NCBI GenBank assembly: GCA_013178005.1
Contig: JABLXL010000001.1
Location: forward strand, 81,385-145,384
From: Actinomycetota bacterium
Lineage (GTDB): Bacteria > Actinomycetota > Geothermincolia > Geothermincolales > RBG-13-55-18
Reading direction: 5' to 3'
DNA length: 64,000 nucleotides
The notes under the pieces are model-generated. The model was not told where the DNA came from. It did no database searches and saw only the letters and a program-made list of their open reading frames with translations. The translations under genes were made by a program, and so were the position numbers. The stretch's first letter is position 1; each line of letters opens with the position of its first letter. Positions 54,108-63,107 of this stretch are shown here, piece by piece.

Positions 54108-55130
54108 TTGACGGCCACGAGGGTCCTCATCACCGGGGCGGACGGCTTCGTGGGGCGGCATCTCGCCGCCTACCTGGCCGATGAGGCCGGGGCCGAGGTG
54201 TTGGGGCTGGACTTGGGAGGGCCCCGCCCCGGGGGACCCTGGGAACGGTGCGCCTACGGCGTGTGCGATATCCTTGACACTGCCGCCGTGTTTCATGTGG
54301 TTGAGGGGTTCCGCCCCGACTACGTCTTCCACCTCGCGGCCCAGAGCTCGGTCCGCCGCTCGTGGGAAGACCCCGACCTCACCTACCGCATAGCTTTGCT
54401 GGGCCAGTCCAACCTCATCGATGCCCTGCTGAAAGCCGGCGTCGAGGCAAGGGTTCACGTGGCGTGCTCGGCCGAGGAATACGGCAAGGTCGCGGAGGAC
54501 GAGCTGCCCGTGGCGGAGGATCATCCCCTGCGCCCGGCAAGCCCTTACGCCCTGAGCAAGGTGATGCAGGAATACCACGCGATCTTCTGTCACCAGGCAT
54601 ACGGGATAGAGACGGTGATCACGCGCGCCTTCAACATGACCGGTCCTGGCCAGTCGCCGGAGTTCGTGGCGTCGGATTTCGCGCGCCAGATCGCCGAGGC
54701 TGAGGTGGGCCTGAGGGAGCCGGTGATCAGGGTGGGAAACCTGGAGGCGAGGCGCGATTTCTCGGATGTGCGCGACCTGGTGGGCGCCTACTGGGAGCTG
54801 CTGCGCAAGGGAGAACCTGGCGAGGCCTACAACGTTTGCTCCGGTGAGGACCACGCCATATCCGAGCTGCTGGACATCCTGCTCTCCCTGAGCGACGCAT
54901 CCATAGAGGTAACCGTGGACCCGGAGAGGTACCGGGTAGCGGACATACCGGTCTTGAGGGGGGACAACGCGAGGATGCGCACGGTCACCGGGTGGGAGCC
55001 GAAGCGTCGCCTGGAGCAGACCCTCGGGGATTTGCTCGACTGGTGGAGGGATGAGATAAAACGAGGCCCCGGGGGTGTCGCGACGGCTGACGGAGGTTCG
55101 CGAGGAAACGGCCCTTCGTCCAATCCGTAA
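54108..55130 (+). CDS. rmd: GDP-4-dehydro-6-deoxy-D-mannose reductase-like SDR (RMD-like)
   Basis: A 340-residue extended short-chain dehydrogenase. The NAD(P) motif is ITGADGFVGRHLAAYLA, the active site is CSAEEYGKV with SPYALSKVMQE (Tyr-x3-Lys), then FNMTGPGQSPEFVASDFARQ and VGNLEARRDFSDVRDLVGAYW, a pattern closely resembling Pseudomonas Rmd (FNHIGPGQ, GD-DVSRDFLDVQDVL, TGWKPE). RMD reduces GDP-4-keto-6-deoxymannose to GDP-D-rhamnose. A second dehydratase-like role cannot be excluded because a Glu precedes the EYG. The start is TTG 54108, three bases after GGAGGAA-type sequence. It competes with perosamine synthase for the same intermediate. Confidence 0.75.
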   Translation: MTATRVLITGADGFVGRHLAAYLADEAGAEVLGLDLGGPRPGGPWERCAYGVCDILDTAAVFHVVEGFRPDYVFHLAAQSSVRRSWEDPDLTYRIALLGQSNLIDALLKAGVEARVHVACSAEEYGKVAEDELPVAEDHPLRPASPYALSKVMQEYHAIFCHQAYGIETVITRAFNMTGPGQSPEFVASDFARQIAEAEVGLREPVIRVGNLEARRDFSDVRDLVGAYWELLRKGEPGEAYNVCSGEDHAISELLDILLSLSDASIEVTVDPERYRVADIPVLRGDNARMRTVTGWEPKRRLEQTLGDLLDWWRDEIKRGPGGVATADGGSRGNGPSSNP

Positions 55131-55377
55131 AAACGCCATGGCCAGGTCTATACGGTGGAGTGGGGGGGATCGCAGTCCACGCCCGGGGCTTCCCGGGCTG
55201 AAAACTCCCCCACATTTCCCGTTCATCCGGAAAGGGCAAGGGCGGAATGGGATAGCGGCGACGTGAGCGCAGGGCGACGGGTTTGCCTGCCACCCCGCCG
55301 TTTTATATATTGTTGGGAGCCCGCCGGCGAAGGCGCAGGCGGGAAAGGGCCGCTTTATGGAGGAAGGGAGGTCTGGC
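55131..55377. other. Intergenic region with AT-rich patch
   Basis: About 250 bases without a gene. TTTTATATATTG at about 55300 stands out in GC-rich sequence and may be a -10 region for the nucleotidyltransferase gene. No good -35 was found. Confidence 0.35.
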
Positions 55378-56499
55378 ATGCAGGCGGTTATCCTGGTAGG
55401 CGGGCAGGGGACGAGGCTGCGCCCCCTTACTCTCACGGTCCCCAAGCCCATGCTGCCCCTCATGAACCGTCCCTTCCTGGAGTTCCAGATAGAGCTGTGC
55501 AAGCGTTATGGCGTCAACGACATCATCCTCTCCACCGCCTACAAGCCCGAGGTCTTCGCCTCGTATTTCGGGGACGGGAGCGCGTTGGGGGTGAAGCTCA
55601 CCTACGTCACCGAGGAGGAGCCCCTTGACACCTGCGGGGCGGTGAAGAACGTGGAGCGATACATCGAGGGCACCTTCCTGGTCTTCAACGGCGACGTACT
55701 CAGCGACCTCAACCTCGCCAACCTCATCGCCTACCATCGCGAAAAGGGTGGCAAGGCCACCCTGTACCTCACGCGGGTGGAGGATCCCACCGCCTACGGG
55801 CTGGTCCCCCTGGACCGCAGGGGGCGCATCAGCGAGTTCTTGGAGAAGCCGAGCTGGGACCAGGTGGTCACCGACCTCATCAACGCGGGCACCTATGTCC
55901 TGGAGCCGGAGGTCCTGGACCGCGTTCCGGCGGGGGAACGCTACTCGTTCGAGCGGCAGCTCTTCCCCGGGCTGCTCGAGGACGGAGAGCTCATGTATGG
56001 TTTTCCCAGCGACGCCTACTGGCTGGACATCGGCACCCCGGCCAAGTACCTGCAGGCCCACAGGGATATCCTGCGACGCGCCCTGCCCTTCGAGTTCCGG
56101 GGGGAGATGGTTAGGCCCTCGGTATGGGTGGAGGGAGACGCGGACATCTCCCCGGAGGCCTCGGTGTTCGGCCCCACGGTCATCGGCGAAGGGTGCAGGA
56201 TAGCACCCCACGCCACGGTGTCCAGCAACTGCGTCCTCGGGCCCGGATGCGTGGTGGAGGAGGGAGCCTATCTCGAGGGAGCGGTGCTGCACGAGGGCTG
56301 CAAGGTGGGGTCCGACAGCGTGCTGCGGCAGTGCGCGATCTCCGCGGGGGTCGAGATAGGGGAGCGGGTACACGTCTCCGACCAGGCGGTGATCGGGGGC
56401 GGGATAAAAGTCGGGGACGACAACGAGCTCAGGTACGGTATCCGGGTATGGCCGGGCAACGATATCCCCCCGTCCATGCTGCGTTTTCTCACCAACTAG
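55378..56499 (+). CDS. Mannose-1-phosphate guanylyltransferase-like nucleotidyltransferase
   Basis: A 373-residue protein from ATG 55378, six bases after GGGAGG. The N-terminal nucleotidyltransferase domain shows MQAVILVGGQGTRLRPLT (nucleotide loop), VPKPMLPLMNRPFLEF (with the catalytic Lys in PKPM), FNGDVLSDLNL (metal Asp) and EFLEKPSWD. The C-terminal ~130 residues have left-handed beta-helix hexapeptide repeats (GPTVIGEGCRIAPHATV, VSDQAVIGGGIKVGDD). This is the layout of eukaryotic-type GMPP and archaeal/actinobacterial GDP-mannose pyrophosphorylases. It would supply GDP-mannose to the gmd/rmd/per steps. A glucose-1-phosphate enzyme is the alternative. A second copy is at 61377. Confidence 0.82.
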   Translation: MQAVILVGGQGTRLRPLTLTVPKPMLPLMNRPFLEFQIELCKRYGVNDIILSTAYKPEVFASYFGDGSALGVKLTYVTEEEPLDTCGAVKNVERYIEGTFLVFNGDVLSDLNLANLIAYHREKGGKATLYLTRVEDPTAYGLVPLDRRGRISEFLEKPSWDQVVTDLINAGTYVLEPEVLDRVPAGERYSFERQLFPGLLEDGELMYGFPSDAYWLDIGTPAKYLQAHRDILRRALPFEFRGEMVRPSVWVEGDADISPEASVFGPTVIGEGCRIAPHATVSSNCVLGPGCVVEEGAYLEGAVLHEGCKVGSDSVLRQCAISAGVEIGERVHVSDQAVIGGGIKVGDDNELRYGIRVWPGNDIPPSMLRFLTN

Positions 56500-56821
56500 G
56501 GAGGCCGTGCGCCTGGCATGCATACATGGTGTGCGTTGGCGGAGACCAAGACCAGAACGTCGTGGCGGCACATGGGCTTGTGCCGGATCGCCCCGGGACA
56601 TGCGCGCCATACAGGCATGGCTCCGAACCCCTATGCGGGTTCATGCAAGGAGGAGCATGTCATGGAAGGGCACCCGCCGTTTCCGGGCCGCGTAAGCCTG
56701 GAAAACTCGGGGGCGTACAGGCATAATGAACGGATGACGGCGGCGCGCCAAGTTGATACGGGCACGCGAAGCCCGGGTTCGGAAGGAAGCAGGAATATAA
56801 GGCCGGGACAAGGAGGGCATC
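56500..56821. other. Intergenic region, no supported gene
   Basis: About 320 bases between two co-directional genes. Several short frames exist (for example 56507-56695) but they lack ribosome sites and any recognisable pattern. AAGGAGGGC just before 56822 is the ribosome site of the next gene. Confidence 0.4.
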
Positions 56822-57775
56822 TTGAGGATACTCATCACGGGAATAACTGGTTTCGTGGGAAGCCACCTGGCGGAATACGCCCTGGACAGGGGCGGCGTGG
56901 AGGTCTTCGGCACCGTGCGCTGGCGCTCGCGCATGGACAACGTGGAGGGGATCCTCGACCACATTCATATCCTCGACTGCGACCTGCGGGACAACGTGGC
57001 GGTGAAAAAGACCCTGGAGGAGGTCAGGCCGGACTATATCTTTCACCTGGCGGCGCAGAGCTTCGTGCCCACCTCCTGGAAGGCCCCCGCGGAGACCCTC
57101 ACCACCAACATCATCTCCGAGCTCAACCTGCTGGAATCCATCCGCGACCTGGGCCTGGACACGCGCATCCAGGTGGCGGGATCCAGCGAGGAGTACGGCC
57201 TCGTCTTCGAGCACGAGACGCCCATAAGCGAGGAAAACCCCCTGCGCCCGCTTTCCCCCTACGCGGTGAGCAAGGTGGCCCAGGACATGCTGGCATACCA
57301 GTACCACCGCAGCTACGGCATCTACGCCGTGCGCACCCGCGCCTTCAACCACGAGGGGCCCCGTCGGGGGCATGTCTTCGTGACCAGCAATTTCGCCAAG
57401 CAGATCGCCGAGATCGAGAAGGGGAAGAAGGAACCCGTCATCGAGGTGGGCAACCTCAACGCGCGCCGTGATTTCACCGACGTGAGGGACATGGTCAAGG
57501 CCTACTGGCTCTCCCTGGAGAAGGGGGAGGCGGGGGAGGTCTACAACATCGGGTCCGGCCGCGCGGTGACCATAAAAGAGATGCTGGACATGCTGCTCTC
57601 CTTCACCCACCTCGACATCGAGATCAGGCCGGTGCCCGAGCGTATGCGGCCTTCCGACGTTGAGCTCCTGGTCTGCGACTGCAGCAAGTTCAAGGCCGCA
57701 ACGGGGTGGAGCCCCGAGATCCCGCTGGAGAAGACCCTAAAGGACACCCTGGATTACTGGCGGGAGCGGGTCTGA
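56822..57775 (+). CDS. gmd: GDP-mannose 4,6-dehydratase-like SDR
   Basis: A 317-residue extended SDR starting at TTG 56822 four bases after AAGGAGGGC. Motifs: ILITGITGFVGSHLAEYAL, HLAAQSFVPTSW, the active-site segment AGSSEEYGLVF (Ser/Glu) with SPYAVSKVAQD (Tyr-x3-Lys), RTRAFNHEGPRRG, and VGNLNARRDFTDVRDMVKAYW. It probably makes GDP-4-keto-6-deoxymannose, the precursor of GDP-rhamnose and GDP-perosamine. It is shorter than E. coli Gmd (~370) but matches the short form annotated in actinobacteria and archaea. It and the 54108 gene are clearly paralogues, so the dehydratase and reductase roles could be swapped. Its last ~100 bases are repeated four times downstream. Confidence 0.75.
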   Translation: MRILITGITGFVGSHLAEYALDRGGVEVFGTVRWRSRMDNVEGILDHIHILDCDLRDNVAVKKTLEEVRPDYIFHLAAQSFVPTSWKAPAETLTTNIISELNLLESIRDLGLDTRIQVAGSSEEYGLVFEHETPISEENPLRPLSPYAVSKVAQDMLAYQYHRSYGIYAVRTRAFNHEGPRRGHVFVTSNFAKQIAEIEKGKKEPVIEVGNLNARRDFTDVRDMVKAYWLSLEKGEAGEVYNIGSGRAVTIKEMLDMLLSFTHLDIEIRPVPERMRPSDVELLVCDCSKFKAATGWSPEIPLEKTLKDTLDYWRERV

Positions 57776-58201
57776 CACGGCGCGTGGACTCCGGCAAAAG
57801 GCCGCAACGGGGTGGAGCCCCGAGATCCCGCTGGAGAAGACCCTAAAGGACACCCTGGATCACCGGCGGGAGCGGGTCTGACCCGTCGCATGGAATCCGG
57901 GCTCAAGGCCGCCGAGGCTGAAAGCCCCGAGATCCCGCCGGAGAAGACCTTGAAGGACACCCTGGATTACCGGCGGGAGCGGGTCTGACACGGCGGGTGG
58001 ACTCCGGGATCAAGGCCGCCAAGGCTGAAAGCACCGAGATCCCGCTGAAGAAGACCTTAAAGGACACCCTGATCACCGGCGGGAGCGGGTCTGACCCGTC
58101 GCATGGAATCCGGGCTCAAGGCCGCCGAGGCTGAAAGCCCCGAGACCCCGCCGGAGAAGACCTTAAAGGACACCCTGGATCACCGGCGGGAGCGGGTCTG
58201 A
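57776..58201 (+). repeat. Four decaying tandem copies of the 3' end of the gmd-like gene
   Basis: Following the gmd stop (57773-57775), blocks of 106-107 bases repeat the gene end, each finishing in CGGGAGCGGGTCTGA with stops at 57881, 57988, 58094 and 58201. They keep GAGATCCCGCTGGAGAAGAC and AAGGACACCCTGGAT with a rising number of substitutions and small indels. Because 106 and 107 are not multiples of three, they are not an in-frame extension. They appear to be non-coding remnants of local tandem amplification. Two alternating variants (CACGGCG and CCCGTCG after TGA) suggest a two-unit duplication step. Confidence 0.93.
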
Positions 58202-58467
58202 CCGTTAGCGATCGTATGGCGGCGTCGTGAAAAGGCGCGTTATAAAATTCCCCACTCAAAAGCCGCGTTTCGCCCCTGCTTGATTTTCGCGGCGCTCGTG
58301 CCCGGGTGGCCCGTTCCCAGTGCACGAAGGGGAATCACGGCGGAGGAGCCTCTCGGCCGTTCGCCGAGGCGTCCCCCGTTCCGCTGATTGGACGCACCAG
58401 GGGGCTAGCCTTTATACTTCTGGCGTCGGACTCGGAGAAAAACGGAGAAAAGATCAAGGAGCCTAAG
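58202..58467. other. Intergenic region upstream of ahcY
   Basis: The ORF track opens ahcY at 58306 but the extra 54 residues are not family-like. TTATAAAATT at about 58246 is an AT-rich island that could be a -10 region. AAGGAG precedes the chosen start by six bases. Confidence 0.4.
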
Positions 58468-59724
58468 ATGGAATACGACGTCAAGGACCTCTCCCTGGCG
58501 CAGGAGGGGCGCCTGCGCATAGAGTGGGCGGAGCGGGACATGCCGGTGCTGCGCATGATCCGGGAGCGGTTCTCCAAGGATAAGCCTTTGAAGGGCATGC
58601 GTGTCGGCGCCTGCCTCCACGTCACCACCGAGACCGCCAACCTCATGATCACCCTTAAGGCGGGGGGCGCGAAGGTGGCGCTGTGCGCCTCCAACCCCCT
58701 CTCCACCCAGGACGACGTGGCCGCCTCGCTGGTGAAGCACCACAAGATACCCGTCTTCTCGGTGAGGGGAGAGAACAAGAAGACCTATTACTCCCACATC
58801 AACGCCGTGCTGGACACCCAGCCGCACGTGACCATGGACGACGGGGCGGACCTCATATCCACCCTGCACGCGGAGCGCAGGGAGCAGGCGGAAAAGGTGT
58901 GGGCGGGGGCGGAGGAGACCACTACCGGGGTCATCCGCCTCAAGGCCATGGCGGAGGCGGGAGTCCTGCTCTACCCGGTGATCGCGGTGAACAACGCCAT
59001 GACCAAGCACCTCTTCGACAACCGCTTCGGCACCGGGCAATCCACCCTGGACGGAGTGCTGCGCGCCACGAATATCCTGCTGGCGGGAAGGAGGGTGGTG
59101 GTCTTCGGCTACGGCATGTGCGGTAGGGGAGTGGCCTCGCGCGCCCGCGGCCTGGGGGCGCACGTGACCGTGGTGGAGACGGACCCCCTGCGCGCCCTGG
59201 AGGCGGTGATGGAGGGCTTCGAGGTAACGGGAGGCGCGGCGGCGGCGGAGAAGGGAGACCTCTTCGTGACCGTGACCGGCGATATCCACGTGCTGCGCGC
59301 GGAGCACTTCCGCCGCATGAAGGACGGCGCGGTGCTCTGCAACTCCGGGCATTTCAACGTGGAGATAGACATCCCCGCCCTGGAGAAGATGTCCCGCGGA
59401 AGGCGACGGGTGCGGGAGAACGTGGAGGAGTTCCTGCTCAAGGACGGGCGCCGCATCTACCTCCTCGCCGACGGGAGGCTGGTCAACCTGGCGGCCGCGG
59501 AGGGGCATCCCGCCTCGGTGATGGACATGTCCTTCGCCAACCAAGCCCTGGTGGTGGAGTACGTCAAGGAGAGCCACCGCTACCTGGAGAAGGTGGTCTA
59601 CGACGTTCCGGAGGAGCTGGACCGCGAGATCGCGCGCCTCAAGCTGGCCTCCATGGGAATAGAGATCGATACCCTCACCCGCGAACAGGAGAAATACCTC
59701 TCCTCCTGGGAGATGGGAACCTGA
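58468..59724 (+). CDS. ahcY: S-adenosylhomocysteinase
   Basis: Hydrolyses S-adenosylhomocysteine to adenosine and homocysteine, relieving product inhibition of methyltransferases. From ATG 58468 ([20 protein letters not shown]), 418 residues, a normal length for the shorter bacterial/archaeal form. Motifs: [53 protein letters not shown], the catalytic Lys/Asp block ([19 protein letters not shown]), and the NAD-binding [18 protein letters not shown]. It is followed at 70 bases by mtnA, so the pair may be an operon for sulfur/methionine recycling. It is also useful to the two methyltransferases in the glycan locus. Confidence 0.95.
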   Translation: MEYDVKDLSLAQEGRLRIEWAERDMPVLRMIRERFSKDKPLKGMRVGACLHVTTETANLMITLKAGGAKVALCASNPLSTQDDVAASLVKHHKIPVFSVRGENKKTYYSHINAVLDTQPHVTMDDGADLISTLHAERREQAEKVWAGAEETTTGVIRLKAMAEAGVLLYPVIAVNNAMTKHLFDNRFGTGQSTLDGVLRATNILLAGRRVVVFGYGMCGRGVASRARGLGAHVTVVETDPLRALEAVMEGFEVTGGAAAAEKGDLFVTVTGDIHVLRAEHFRRMKDGAVLCNSGHFNVEIDIPALEKMSRGRRRVRENVEEFLLKDGRRIYLLADGRLVNLAAAEGHPASVMDMSFANQALVVEYVKESHRYLEKVVYDVPEELDREIARLKLASMGIEIDTLTREQEKYLSSWEMGT

Positions 59725-59794
59725 AAACCTGCGGTTGTCCTTGGCCGGAAGCTGACGGGCGAGAACGCTCTGTCGGCGATCTGGGTGGAAGAAT

Positions 59795-60838
59795 ATGGCG
59801 GAGGTGGCACCGGTTTTGGCTGGGAATGGGGTTTTCAGGGCTGTGGAATGGCGCGAAGGCAAGGTCCTGATGCTGGACCAGACGCGGCTTCCGGCCGAGG
59901 AGGCCTACCTGGAGCTCTCGGATTGGCGGGAGGTCGCGGAAGCCATAAGGACCATGCGGGTTCGGGGAGCGCCGGCCATAGGCATAGCGGCGGCCTACGG
60001 GACAGCGCTGGCGGCGGGCGCGGAGGATCCGCTGGGGGAGGTCGACCAGGCCTGCCGTGAGCTCAAGGCCACGCGCCCCACGGCGGTGAACCTTGCCTGG
60101 GCGGTGGAGCGCATGCGCGCGGTGGCGCGGAACGCGCCCAGGGAAAGCTTGCGGGACTCTCTTCTTGCCGAGGCGGACAGGATCGCGGCGGAACAGGACG
60201 CCGCGGATCACGCCATCGGCGAATGGGGGGCGGACCTTCTGCCGCCGGATTGCCGCGCGCTCACCCACTGCAACGCCGGAGGGCTCGCGACCTATTCCTA
60301 CGGAACGGCCTTGGGGGTGATAAAGACCGCTTTCCGCCGGGGCAGGATCGCGCACGTCTGGGTGGACGAGACGCGACCTCTCCTCCAGGGAGCACGCCTC
60401 ACCGCCTGGGAGCTCATGCGTGAGGGCATCCCCATGTCCCTCATCTGCGACAACATGGCCGGCCACCTCATGTCCAGGGGGGAGGTGGACGCGGTGGTCA
60501 CCGGGGCCGACCGGGTGGCGGCCAACGGCGACAGCGCCAACAAGATAGGCACCTACACCCTCGCGGTGCTGGCAGCCCGCCACGGCATACCCTTCTACAT
60601 CGCGGCGCCCATCTCCACGCTGGATATGGAGTCCCCCGACGGCGGCGCCATACCCATCGAGGAGAGGGACGAGACGGAGGTCACCACCCTGGCCGGCACG
60701 GCCATCGCTCCCGCAGGGGCGCGGGCCCGGAATTTCGCTTTCGACGTCACCCCCGCCGAGCTCATAACCGCCATCATCACCGAGAGGGGCGTGGCGCGGC
60801 CGCCCTACGAGAGGAGCCTGCGCGAGCTCCTGGGATAA
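59795..60838 (+). CDS. mtnA: S-methyl-5-thioribose-1-phosphate isomerase
   Basis: Isomerises methylthioribose-1-phosphate to methylthioribulose-1-phosphate in methionine salvage. The 347-residue protein has the N-terminal RVRGAPAIGIAAAYG block, the catalytic cysteine in LTHCNAGGLATYSYGTALG (Cys159), and the catalytic aspartate in VVTGADRVAANGDSANKIGTYT (Asp239). The fold is that of eIF2B-like sugar isomerases, and ribose-1,5-bisphosphate isomerase is the main look-alike, but CNAGGLAT and the surrounding residues fit MtnA. No other salvage genes (mtnB, mtnC, mtnP) are next to it. It pairs with ahcY upstream. Confidence 0.93.
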   Translation: MAEVAPVLAGNGVFRAVEWREGKVLMLDQTRLPAEEAYLELSDWREVAEAIRTMRVRGAPAIGIAAAYGTALAAGAEDPLGEVDQACRELKATRPTAVNLAWAVERMRAVARNAPRESLRDSLLAEADRIAAEQDAADHAIGEWGADLLPPDCRALTHCNAGGLATYSYGTALGVIKTAFRRGRIAHVWVDETRPLLQGARLTAWELMREGIPMSLICDNMAGHLMSRGEVDAVVTGADRVAANGDSANKIGTYTLAVLAARHGIPFYIAAPISTLDMESPDGGAIPIEERDETEVTTLAGTAIAPAGARARNFAFDVTPAELITAIITERGVARPPYERSLRELLG

Positions 60839-61376
60839 GACCGCTGGTTGGAAATATGGCTCTTGGCCAAAAAGCGTGGACAATCTGGTTGGTTGGCCAT
60901 GTTCGATGGATTGCCACGCCTCAACGACGAGCTTTTTCGCGGGCGCCACTTTGGATAATCTTCACGTTCCATTTTTATCTCAGCAGTGAGAGCCGGAAGC
61001 GCAAGGGCGAGTTGGGCCATGCGTCGATGCAGTATTCGCTTCAAGCCCATTGCCGTCGCCAGCACTCCATTTTTTGCAGAGGGGTTAAGGGGGTGACTTA
61101 TCGTCTTGCCGGGCGCTTTCCAGGTTGAAGAGGCCGGGGGCCACGCCATCGTCCCGGCGGGATCACCAGATTCGACAAGAGAAAAAGAGCGATCTCCTAA
61201 TGTTCGAACTGTGTGATAAGGCGCTGCGCCCCGTCTCCGAAAGCGAAGGAGATGGAAGAGAACCGAGGAAAAGACAGCCGGGGCTCTTTTTAAGCTCAGG
61301 GGGCCACGTTGCGCGCCGCCGCCGCGTGGCGTAACTTATTAGGCGACCGTAGCGGCGCGAGAAAGGCTTGAGCTGT
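60839..61376. other. 540-bp intergenic region, no supported gene
   Basis: The composition is more AT-rich than the neighbours. Small frames on both strands (61125-61334, 60856-61128) show no family pattern. GAAAGG lies ten bases before the chosen start of the next gene. Confidence 0.4.
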
Positions 61377-62492
61377 ATGAAGGCGATGATACTTGCGGCC
61401 GGGTTGGGCACGCGTCTGCGACCCCTCACGGAGGAGATCTCCAAGCCCATGGTGCCCATCGTCAACCGCCCGGTGATGGAGCATATCGTTGAGCTGCTCG
61501 CGCGCCACGGCTTCGACGAGCTTTACGTGAACCTTCACTACCACCCCGACGTGATCACCGGGCATTTCGGCGACGGCTCCAGGTGGGGCCTTTCCATAAC
61601 CTATTCCTACGAGGAGAAGCTCCTGGGGACCGCCGGCGGCGTCAAGAACCTGGAGCGGGAGTTGGGCGGCGAGAGGTTCCTGGTGATCAGCGGCGACGCC
61701 CTCACCGACCTGGACCTGACCTCGCTCATGGCCTTCCACGCCGGGCACTGCGCCATCGCCACCATAGTGGTGACGCCGGTAAGCGATCCCTCCAAGTACG
61801 GGGTGGTGATCATGGAGGAAGACTCCCGTATCGTGGCCTTCCAGGAAAAGCCCTCCCGGGAAGAGGCACGCAGCCACCTCGCCAACAGCGGCATATACGT
61901 GTTCGAGCCGGAGGTGCTGGAGATGATACCGCGGGGCTTCTACGATTTCGGCTCACAGCTCTTCCCGCGCTTTCTCGAGGAGGGAGTGCCCTTCTACGGT
62001 TACCGGCACGACGATTACTGGAACGACGTGGGAAGCCTGGAGGAATACAAGGCGGGCAATTTCGACGCCCTCACCGGCAAGGTCAAGATCAGGATACCCG
62101 GCGTGAGGATAGGGGACGACGTGTGGATAGGGGACGAGACCGTGATCGAGGAGGACGTGGTCATGGTGGGCCCTATCTGCATCGGAACGCACTGCCTGGT
62201 TAAGAGGGGGGCCAAGCTCTTCGGCCCCCTGGTGGTGGGGGACCGCACGGTCATCGACGAGGGGGCGGTGCTCTACCGGGGCATCAAGTGGGGGGACGGC
62301 TACATCGGCAAGGACGCCCATCTCATGGACGCCATCGTGGGGTGGGAGGCGGAGATAGGCAGGGGAGCGTCGCTCCTCTCCGATTCCGTGGTGGGGCACC
62401 GCACCGTCATCGGGGAGGGGAGCGTCATCCACCCCAGCGTGAGCATCATGCCGGGCTCGGTCATCGAGAAGAACACCCACCACACAGGCTAA
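61377..62492 (+). CDS. Sugar-1-phosphate nucleotidyltransferase (GDP-mannose pyrophosphorylase-like)
   Basis: A 371-residue protein, preferring ATG 61377 over TTG 61368. Motifs: MKAMILAAGLGTRLRPLTEE, SKPMVPIVNRPVMEHIVELL, LLGTAGGVKNLE, FLVISGDALTDLDL and VAFQEKPSREEAR, followed by DDYWNDVGSLEEYK and a C-terminal left-handed beta-helix (ICIGTHCLVKRGAKLFGPLVV). The ISKPMVP and GTAGGVK forms match GMPP/ManC-type enzymes that join GTP and mannose-1-phosphate. Glucose-1-phosphate thymidylyl- or uridylyltransferase remains possible. It is about 30-40 percent alike by eye to the enzyme at 55378, so the two may have different sugar or nucleotide preference. Confidence 0.82.
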   Translation: MKAMILAAGLGTRLRPLTEEISKPMVPIVNRPVMEHIVELLARHGFDELYVNLHYHPDVITGHFGDGSRWGLSITYSYEEKLLGTAGGVKNLERELGGERFLVISGDALTDLDLTSLMAFHAGHCAIATIVVTPVSDPSKYGVVIMEEDSRIVAFQEKPSREEARSHLANSGIYVFEPEVLEMIPRGFYDFGSQLFPRFLEEGVPFYGYRHDDYWNDVGSLEEYKAGNFDALTGKVKIRIPGVRIGDDVWIGDETVIEEDVVMVGPICIGTHCLVKRGAKLFGPLVVGDRTVIDEGAVLYRGIKWGDGYIGKDAHLMDAIVGWEAEIGRGASLLSDSVVGHRTVIGEGSVIHPSVSIMPGSVIEKNTHHTG

Positions 62493-62510
62493 TCCTCGGG
62501 GTCGTCCTCG

Positions 62511-63060
62511 GGGTCGTATCTTGATTTTTTCCTCGCTTTGCTTGCCAGCGGTGCAAGCCAAGCTGCTTCTTCCGGCCCGGGCCGCCGGGTAGCGGTCTCG
62601 CTCGGCGCGCGCGAAGCCTTGGAGGGGAAAAGAAACTTTCCTCGGGGTCGTATCTTGATTTTTTCCTCGCTTTGCTAGCCCCTTCTTCCTTGGGGTCGTC
62701 TTCCTTGGGGTCGCGTCTTCCTTGGGGTCTCCTTGGGGTCGTATCTTGACTTTTTCCTCGCTTTGCTTGACAGTGTTGTCTCTTGGGTCGCATCTTCACT
62801 TTTTCCTCGCTCCGCTTGCCGGCGGTACAAGCCAAGCCCCTTCTTCCTTGGGGTCGTATCTTGACTTTTTCCTCGCTCCGCTTGCCGGTAGTGCAAGCCA
62901 AGCTGCTTCTTCCGGCCCGGGCTGCCGGGTAAGCGGTCTCGCTCAGCCCCTTCTTCCTTGGGGTCGTATCTTGACTTTTTCCTCGCTCCGCTTGCCGGTA
63001 GTGCAAGCCAAGCTGCTTCTTCCGGCCCGGGCTGCCGGGTAAGCGGTCTCGCTCGGCGCG
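62511..63060 (+). repeat. Cluster of at least six REP-like GGGTCGTATCTTGACTTTTT units
   Basis: Units start at about 62511, 62645, 62736, 62785, 62851 and 62961, each reading GGGTCGTATCTTGAYTTTTT followed by CCTCGCTYYGCTTGCC. The last two belong to a 110-base tandem unit (CCCCTTCTTCCTTGG to GCGGTCTCGCTC). All are in the same orientation, unlike the palindromic pairs at 11.5 kb. The third copy sits after a degenerate run of GGGGTCGTCTTCC. The block separates the nucleotidyltransferase from comF, and a few short frames through it (for example 62461-63006) are artefacts of the repeat. Confidence 0.9.
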
Positions 63061-63107
63061 CGCGAAGTCGGGAAAGGAGCAAGGAAGCGGTTGACCGATT
63101 GTCCAAC

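Noticed and set aside
53898-55502. Minus-strand ORF of 534 residues
   Set aside because: It is antisense to the RMD-like gene and crosses intergenic DNA. It contains no recognisable domain.
57776-58201. In-frame repeat extension of the gmd-like protein
   Set aside because: Each unit carries a stop codon and the 106-107 base period breaks the frame, so the copies cannot extend the protein.
58405-59862. Minus-strand ORF of 485 residues
   Set aside because: It is antisense to ahcY, which is unmistakable on the plus strand. The His/Val-rich composition is typical of a reverse-frame shadow.
62511-63060. CRISPR array or coding repeat protein
   Set aside because: Spacing is irregular, parts between the cores are also repeated, and the frames through it (for example 62461-63006) arise from the repeat itself.
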